From CAZFVY01 sp964522665 (GTDB lineage: Bacteria > Verrucomicrobiota > Verrucomicrobiia > Limisphaerales > CAZFVY01): DNA of 18,591 nucleotides. Position 1 is the first letter of the stretch; each line of letters begins with the position of its first letter. Below the pieces are notes generated by a model that was not told the origin of the DNA, did no database searches, and saw nothing but the letters and a program-made list of their open reading frames with translations. The translations under genes were made by a program, and so were the position numbers. Positions 13,598 to 18,591 of the stretch are shown one piece after another. The stretch lies in assembly GCA_964522665.1 (NCBI GenBank), contig CAZFVY010000130.1, positions 1-18,591 on the forward strand, given 5' to 3'.

Positions 13598-16500
13598 ATG
13601 AACCCCAACCTCGCATTATTCCCTCCCTCCGCGCGCGCAATACTCCAGCGGCATGCTCGCGCGGCGCTCGTCACGCTGGCTCTGGCGTCGGGCCTCGCCG
13701 GCTCGGCCAGCCACGGCGCCGAGAGCGGCGCGTTTCCCGCGATTTACAACTCGGGCAAGGAGGCGCCGACGCCATTGCTCAAGCCCGAAGAGGCGACGCA
13801 ACGGATGCAACTGCCGCCCGGATTTCGCGCGACCCTGTTCGCGGGGGAGCCGGACGTACAGCAGCCGATCGCGATGACGACGGACGCGCGCGGGCGTTTG
13901 TGGGTGGCGGAGAACTACACCTACGCCGAACAGGCGGTGAATTTTGACCTGAAGCTGCGCGACCGCATCGTGATCCTCGAAGACACCGACCACGACGGGC
14001 ATTTCGACAAGCGGACGGTTTTTTGGGACCGCGGGCAAAAGCTGACGAGCGTGGCCGTCGGTTTTGGCGGCGTCTTCGCCCTCTGCCCGCCCCGGCTGCT
14101 GTTCATCCCTGACCGCGACGGCGATGATGTTCCCGACGGCGAACCGGTGGCGCTGTTGGACGGATTCGAGGCGGACTCGATCCGCCACAACATCGCCAAC
14201 GGCCTGAAGTGGGGACCCGATGGCTGGCTCTACGGCCGGCACGGCATCCAGGCGTCCAGCCACGTCGGCGCGCCGGGCGACCCGCCGGACAAACGGACGA
14301 CGCTGAACGCCGGCATCTGGCGCTTTCATCCGGTGACCCACGCCTTCGAAGTGGTCGCCCAGGGGACGACTAATCCCTGGGGTCACGATTGGGACGAGAA
14401 CGGCGAACTCTTTTTCATCAACACGGTGATCGGGCATTTATGGCACGCGGTCCCGGGCGCCTACTACAAGCGCATGTACGGCCAGCATGCCGATCCCTAT
14501 CTTTATGAGTTGCTGGACCAAACCGCCGACCATTTGCATTGGGACGCGAAGGAATCGTGGAGCGACATCCGTAAGTTGGGCGTCACCCCGACGACTTCGC
14601 AAGCCGGCGGTGGCCACGCCCATTCCGGCCTGATGATCTACCTGGGCGACAATTGGCCCGCGCGGTATCACAATACGATGTTCACGGTGAATCTTCACGG
14701 CCGGCGCCTGAACAACGACACCCTGGAGCGCCGCGGCGCCACCTACGTCGGACGCCACGCCGCCGATTTCATGACCACGGACGACGTCTGGTTCCGGGGC
14801 CTCGACCTCCTTTACGGCCCGGACGGCGGCGTCTATTTGTCCGATTGGTCGGACGTCGGCGAATGCCACAATGCCGACGGCATCAACCGCACCTCGGGAC
14901 GCATTTATAAAATTACCTACGACGGTCCTGGCGCCGCCGCGACCGCCCCGCTGGGCCGCGCGCCCCGCCCGCCGGGCTTCGGCCTCGTCGTCGGCGACCT
15001 CGCCAAACTGCCCGACGCGGACCTGGTTCGGATGCAACTCCATCCGAACGATTGGTACGCCCGCCAGGCGCGGCAGCTGCTGCAGGAACGCGCGGCCGGC
15101 GGCGCCGCGATGAGCGCGGTCCACGCCGCGTTGCGCCAAATGTTCGAGACCCAAACGGCGATCCCGCGCCAGCTGCGCGCCCTCTGGTCCCTGAACGTGA
15201 CCGGCGGCGCCGACGAGGCGTGGTTGCGGACTCTCCTGCGTCATCAGGACGAGCACGTCCGCGTCTGGGCGATCCGTTTGCTGATTGATCAACGCCCGCC
15301 TTCGGCCGCGGTGGCGGCGGAGTTCGCCCAATTGGCCAAGGAGGACTCGTCCGGCTTGGTCCAGACCTATCTGGCGTCGGCAATGCAACGAATCCCGGCG
15401 GAGAATTCGGCGGCGGGAGCGGAGAGCCTGCGTTGGCCGATCGCCCGCGCGCTCGCCGCGCGCCCTGAGTTCGCCGCCGACCCAGTCCTGCCATTGATGC
15501 TTTGGTACGGCATCGAGCCGGCCGTGCCCAAATCGCCGGAGCAGGCTCTGGCGCTCGCGCGGGAGACGCCGATGCGCAAGGTGCGCCATTTCACCGCCCG
15601 GCGCGTCACCGAGGACCTGGAGGTCAACCCGGCGGCGGTCAACCGGCTCGTTCAGCTAATGGGCGAGCGGCCGGACGCGGCGTTTCAAAGCGACATTCTC
15701 TCGGGCATGGAAGAGGCCTTGACCGGGTGGGGCAAGGCGGCCGCGCCGCCCGCGTGGGCCGCCCTGGCCGCAAAGTTGAACGAGAGTCCCGACGAAAACG
15801 TTCGCCGTCTGGCGCGTACCATCGGCGCCGTGTTTGGCGATGGCCGCGCCGCGGACGAACTGCGGGCGCTTTTGGCGCGACCGAACGCCGACGTCAGCGC
15901 CCGGCGGCGGGCGATGCAGACGTTGGTGCAGAGCCGCGCCGAGGGCGTCGTTCCACTGCTGCGAAATCTCTTCACCGAGCGCGATCTTGGCGCCGACGCG
16001 GTCCGCGGATTGGCGACGCTGGGTGTCCCCGAGACCCCCAAGCTGTTGCTCGACGCCTATCCCAAGCTGCGGCCCGAGGCGCAGGCGGAGGCGGTCAACG
16101 CGCTTGCCTCGCGCCCGGCGTTCGCGGGTCCCTTGCTCGAGGCGGTCGAAAACCACCGGCTCCCGAAAGGCGCGCTGGCGGTCTATCAAGTCCGGCAGTT
16201 GCGCAACCTCAACGACGACGACATCAACCGTCGCCTTGGCGCCCTCTGGCCGGAACTGCGGCCGTTATCCGCGTCCAAGCAGCAATTGTTCACTCGCTAC
16301 AAAGGTCTGCTGACTCCGGAGCGTCTCGCCGCGGCCGACCGCGCGAAAGGCCGGCAGGTGTTCGCGCAGACCTGCGGACTATGCCACACGTTATTCGGCC
16401 AGGGCGGCGCCATTGGTCCCGACTTGACCGGCTCCGACCGTCGCAATCTCGATTACCTGCTCGACAACGTCATTGACCCGAACGCGGTCGTCCCCGAGCC

Positions 16501-16771
16501 GTATCGCATCTCGACCGTCCGCCTGAAGGATGGCCGCGTCATCACCGGCATCGCCGGCGCCAAGACCGAGCGGACCCTCGTCGTGCAGACACCCTCGGAA
16601 AAACTGACGCTGGACCGCGCGGACGTCACCGCGGTCGAACCGTCGCTCCTTTCGCTGATGCCCGAAGGATTGTTGGAATCGTTCACCGAGGAACAAGCCC
16701 GCGATCTGGTCGCCTACCTCATGTCCACCGCGCAGGTCCCCCTTCCCGAGGCGGCGGCGAATTCGAAGTAA
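13598..16771 (+). CDS. PVC-type exported propeller / heme c (CxxCH) protein, membrane-bound dehydrogenase family
   Basis: 1057 residues from ATG 13598; the frame stays open upstream to 13472, but that would overlap the NYN gene and bury the signal peptide. The signal peptide is residues 1 to ~40 (hydrophobic core ALVTLALASGLAG, then SASHGA). Next comes a propeller/dehydrogenase-like domain with the family hallmarks LPPGFRATLFAGEPDVQQPIA, NGLKWGPDGWLYGRHG, TNPWGHDWDENGELFFINT and LYGPDGGVYLSDWSD. It includes Asp-rich loops (DTDHDGHFDKRT from D129; DRDGDDVPDGEP) that may hold calcium. The middle (about 490-870) is helical and HEAT-like. The C-terminus is a cytochrome c domain with CGLCH (926-930), a GPDLTG motif and a final TEEQARDLVAYLMS helix. 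This architecture is common in Verrucomicrobiota and Planctomycetota as a 'putative membrane-bound dehydrogenase'. Substrate and electron partner are not established. Confidence 0.9.
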   Translation: MNPNLALFPPSARAILQRHARAALVTLALASGLAGSASHGAESGAFPAIYNSGKEAPTPLLKPEEATQRMQLPPGFRATLFAGEPDVQQPIAMTTDARGRLWVAENYTYAEQAVNFDLKLRDRIVILEDTDHDGHFDKRTVFWDRGQKLTSVAVGFGGVFALCPPRLLFIPDRDGDDVPDGEPVALLDGFEADSIRHNIANGLKWGPDGWLYGRHGIQASSHVGAPGDPPDKRTTLNAGIWRFHPVTHAFEVVAQGTTNPWGHDWDENGELFFINTVIGHLWHAVPGAYYKRMYGQHADPYLYELLDQTADHLHWDAKESWSDIRKLGVTPTTSQAGGGHAHSGLMIYLGDNWPARYHNTMFTVNLHGRRLNNDTLERRGATYVGRHAADFMTTDDVWFRGLDLLYGPDGGVYLSDWSDVGECHNADGINRTSGRIYKITYDGPGAAATAPLGRAPRPPGFGLVVGDLAKLPDADLVRMQLHPNDWYARQARQLLQERAAGGAAMSAVHAALRQMFETQTAIPRQLRALWSLNVTGGADEAWLRTLLRHQDEHVRVWAIRLLIDQRPPSAAVAAEFAQLAKEDSSGLVQTYLASAMQRIPAENSAAGAESLRWPIARALAARPEFAADPVLPLMLWYGIEPAVPKSPEQALALARETPMRKVRHFTARRVTEDLEVNPAAVNRLVQLMGERPDAAFQSDILSGMEEALTGWGKAAAPPAWAALAAKLNESPDENVRRLARTIGAVFGDGRAADELRALLARPNADVSARRRAMQTLVQSRAEGVVPLLRNLFTERDLGADAVRGLATLGVPETPKLLLDAYPKLRPEAQAEAVNALASRPAFAGPLLEAVENHRLPKGALAVYQVRQLRNLNDDDINRRLGALWPELRPLSASKQQLFTRYKGLLTPERLAAADRAKGRQVFAQTCGLCHTLFGQGGAIGPDLTGSDRRNLDYLLDNVIDPNAVVPEPYRISTVRLKDGRVITGIAGAKTERTLVVQTPSEKLTLDRADVTAVEPSLLSLMPEGLLESFTEEQARDLVAYLMSTAQVPLPEAAANSK

Positions 16772-16810
16772 ACGTCGCCCCAACGCCTTAATGAGTTAAA
16801 TGCAGATGGG

Positions 16811-16850
16811 GTCAGAGATGAATAATGACATATTTATGCGCTTATTCATC
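16811..16850. repeat. Palindromic element with GGGGTCAGAG, possible transposase-associated end or terminator
   Basis: GATGAATAA (16817-16825) and TTATTCATC (16842-16850) are a perfect 9-base inverted repeat around a 16-base AT-rich loop. Just before it lies GGGGTCAGAG (16808-16817), a motif I associate with remnants left near REP-associated tyrosine transposases. It sits in the 126-base gap between two convergent genes, so it could also act as a bidirectional terminator, though no long T run follows. Confidence 0.4.
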
Positions 16851-16897
16851 GCTGAACCCTTCGGTGGACTTGCTAATAGCTGACGGCTCTCGACGGA

Positions 16898-17914
16898 TCA
16901 GACCACTTGATCGGGGGCGAGGGCGCAGGGGGAGTTGGGGTCGCCGGTCTCGATCTGGATGGTCGCGTGGGCGATGCCGAAATGCTCGTCGAGTTCGTGC
17001 CGGGCGTCAGCGAGAAAGGCGTCGCCGGGAAAGCCGGCGGGCATGACGAGATGAACCGTCAAGGCGGTCTCCGTGGTGCTCATGCCCCAGATGTGCAGGT
17101 CGTGGGCCTCACGAACGCCCGGCAGCGTCGCGAGAAACCGACGCACGGCCGTGGAATCGATCCCGGCCGGCACGCCGTCGAGCGAGAGGTTCAGCGAATC
17201 GCGCAGCAGATGCCAGGTGCCCGCCACCAGGACGACGCTGATCACGAGACTGACCACCGGGTCGAGCCAAAGCCAGCCGGTTTTCAGTATCAATAGCCCC
17301 GTCGCGACGACGCCCGCGGCGACCAGCGCGTCGCCCGCCATGTGAAAAAACGCGCCGCGGATGTTCAAATCGCCTTTGCGGCCCGCGAGAAAAAGCAACG
17401 CCGTGGCGGTATTGACGAGGATGCCGGCCGCCGCGACCCAAATGATGGTCACGCTGCCGACCGGGGTCGGTTCGGCGAAGCGCCGCGCGGCTTCCCACGC
17501 GATGCCCCCGGTGACCACGAGCAGCAAGACGGCGTTGAACAACGCCGCGAGGACGGAGGAGCGGCGCAGGCCATACGTGTAACGGGCGCAGGGCAGGCGC
17601 CGCGACAGGATCGCCGCGGTCCAGGCCAACCCCAACGCGAGCACGTCGCACAAGTTGTGGCCGGCGTCAGCGACCAACGCGAGCGAATGCGAGATGAGCC
17701 CGAACCCGACTTCCGCGATGACGAAGCCCAAATTCAGGGCGATGCCAATCGCAAACGCCCGCCCGTATCCGCCCGGTCCCGGCCCGTGATCGTGGCCGTG
17801 GTGACCGTGTCCGTGCTGATGGGCCTCCCGCGGGTCGTGCTCGTGCGGCTGATCTTCGTGGTCGTGATCGTGATCGTGGCGGTCAGACTGATGCTCGTGA
17901 TGCTCGTGACTCAT
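16898..17914 (-). CDS. Cation diffusion facilitator (CDF), CzcD/ZitB-type metal efflux transporter
   Basis: 338 residues. The N-terminus (1-~47) is a histidine/aspartate-rich tail (repeats of HDHDHDH and HGHGHHGHDHG), probably a metal-collecting cytoplasmic tail. Six membrane helices follow. The metal site is clear: H86-x3-D90 in VADAGHNLCD of helix 2 and H191-x3-D195 in FHMAGDALVAAG of helix 5, the H/D pattern of zinc-preferring ZitB/CzcD proteins. The C-terminal cytoplasmic domain has the family strand DLHIWGMSTTETALTVHLV and ends with IAHATIQIETGD. It exports divalent cations, most likely Zn2+ or Co2+, in exchange for protons. No metal regulator is adjacent. A clear Shine-Dalgarno is not visible before ATG 17914. 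Confidence 0.93.
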   Translation of the reverse strand: MSHEHHEHQSDRHDHDHDHEDQPHEHDPREAHQHGHGHHGHDHGPGPGGYGRAFAIGIALNLGFVIAEVGFGLISHSLALVADAGHNLCDVLALGLAWTAAILSRRLPCARYTYGLRRSSVLAALFNAVLLLVVTGGIAWEAARRFAEPTPVGSVTIIWVAAAGILVNTATALLFLAGRKGDLNIRGAFFHMAGDALVAAGVVATGLLILKTGWLWLDPVVSLVISVVLVAGTWHLLRDSLNLSLDGVPAGIDSTAVRRFLATLPGVREAHDLHIWGMSTTETALTVHLVMPAGFPGDAFLADARHELDEHFGIAHATIQIETGDPNSPCALAPDQVV

Positions 17915-18226
17915 GCCAGAGCATACTACTGCCCGCGATTCCGACGGAATGCAAGCGGGGCGAGATCCAAACGTTTACCAACCTGACGATTACCGCGCGG
18001 AGCTGGAATAACGACCACGAAGTACACCCGGAGACGTGGTGAAATGACTCTCGCGCACGCCAATCCGCCGTGACGGCTCCGACTATGGCGATGCGCGATT
18101 TATTTACTGAGACCGAATCAACGCCACGGCGCCCGGCGACGGCATGAGTCTCACCTGGAGGTCATGATTTATTAAGCTTCGCGACGGTGTGATCGTGAGG
18201 AGGGAGGCGTTGACCGCCGCCAACCC
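17915..18226. other. Intergenic stretch between the CDF gene and the OYE fragment
   Basis: 312 bases on which I find no convincing gene, RNA or strong promoter. It must include the promoter of the minus-strand CDF gene at its left end and the 3' end of the minus-strand oxidoreductase transcript at its right end. Short frames read here are unlike any family I know. Confidence 0.5.
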
Positions 18227-18591
18227 CTACCAGGCCCGCGCGTATTGGTTCGGCGGCGGCAACTTGTCCTTGTGCCCGAGCGCTTTCGCGGCGTGCCGCG
18301 GCCAATACGGTTCCACCAGCATTTGCCGCGCGAGCAGGACCAAATCCGCCTGACCTTCGCGGATAATGAGGTCGGCCTGTTTCGGTTCGGTAATCAAGCC
18401 GACGGCGGCGGTCGCGATGTTCGCGCCCTGCCGGATTCTGTCCGCGAAGGGAACTTGATAGCCCGGCCCGACGGTAATCTTGGCGTCGGGCACAATGCCG
18501 CCGGAACTGCAATCGATCAAATCGACGCCCTCGGCCTTGGGGTGTGTGACGGCTAAGTAACCTAACTTGAAACAAGCGGTAATGGCGGTCT
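18227..18591 (-). CDS. C-terminal part of a YqjM-type NADH:flavin oxidoreductase (Old Yellow Enzyme), cut by the window edge
   Basis: About 121 codons are visible, ending with TAG at 18229-18227. The portion from 18538 down reads KAEGVDLIDCSSGGIVPDAK, then VGPGYQVPFADRIR, IATAAVGLITEP, ADLVLLARQMLVEPYWPRHA and the terminal QYARAW. These are the last barrel strands and helices of OYE-class ene-reductases. They include the FMN-phosphate region (GLIT ... ADLVLLAR) and a C-terminal arginine like the 'arginine finger' that YqjM contributes to the neighbouring subunit. The enzyme would reduce activated C=C bonds with NAD(P)H via FMN. Further upstream, in frame, TAITACFKLGYLAVTHP does not resemble the helix expected there, and composition is less GC-rich, so the gene may be broken or the edge may be mis-assembled. 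Confidence 0.85.
   Translation of the reverse strand, partial: TAITACFKLGYLAVTHPKAEGVDLIDCSSGGIVPDAKITVGPGYQVPFADRIRQGANIATAAVGLITEPKQADLIIREGQADLVLLARQMLVEPYWPRHAAKALGHKDKLPPPNQYARAW

Noticed and set aside
14438..15589. 383-codon minus-strand frame inside the PVC-type cytochrome gene
   Set aside because: It shadows a well-supported gene, has a low-complexity Arg/Ala/Val-rich product and no ribosome binding site.
15502..16476. 324-codon plus-strand frame inside the PVC-type cytochrome gene
   Set aside because: It is a +1-type shadow frame, extremely Arg/Gly-rich. It crosses the region encoding the heme motif in the real frame.
17342..17986. Plus-strand frame over the CDF gene ending in a valine-rich stretch
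   Set aside because: The valine-rich stretch is simply the antisense of the His/Asp-rich tail of the CDF transporter.
18162..18575. Minus-strand frame overlapping the Old Yellow Enzyme fragment
   Set aside because: The frame used by 18227-18538 encodes clear OYE motifs. This one is Arg-rich without a family.

Overview
The window looks like a chromosomal stretch from a GC-rich member of the PVC group, most likely Verrucomicrobiota. This rests on protein families, not on a marker gene. The main pointers are a PVC-type exported protein that joins a beta-propeller, a repeat-rich middle and a CxxCH cytochrome tail (13598-16771), an exported propeller with an EF-hand loop (721-2547), and a dispersed intergenic repeat of a style I associate with that phylum. 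No rRNA, tRNA, CRISPR array, phage or complete insertion sequence was seen.

Layout. (1) 3-3497: the 3' part of an AraC-family regulator, then an exported propeller protein and an exported PD40/TolB-type propeller that overlap by ATGA. (2) 3512-4009, minus strand: a small two-helix YcxB-like membrane protein. (3) 4358-9398: a plus-strand cluster with a MarR regulator, an LplT-type lysophospholipid flippase, an 82-codon membrane ORF that looks like a truncated relic, an Aas-type acyltransferase/acyl-ACP synthetase, and an alpha/beta hydrolase. Three of these genes are linked by ATGA overlaps. (4) 9460-12665, minus strand: a TPR protein and an unrecognised 476-residue protein with a VOC-like signature, separated by a 380-base spacer carrying a nested inverted/direct repeat. 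(5) 12865-16771: an AT-richer NYN-domain nuclease candidate and the large PVC-type cytochrome/propeller protein. (6) 16898-17914, minus strand: a CDF zinc/cobalt-type efflux transporter with a histidine-rich tail. (7) 18227 to the end, minus strand: the C-terminal part of a YqjM-type Old Yellow Enzyme, whose reading frame stops looking like the family about 50 bases before the window edge.

How the genes work together. The clearest functional unit is 4358-9398. In Enterobacteria, LplT brings lysophospholipids across the inner membrane and Aas reacylates them. The same pair here, behind a MarR regulator, suggests a regulated membrane-lipid repair operon to which the hydrolase may contribute. 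The two propeller genes at 721-3497 are probably co-translated exported proteins. Most other genes look like independent units.

I found no convincing new multi-gene defence or mobile system. The most useful leads are the relic ORF inside the lipid operon, the VOC-like unknown protein, the intergenic repeat, and the possible break in the OYE gene.
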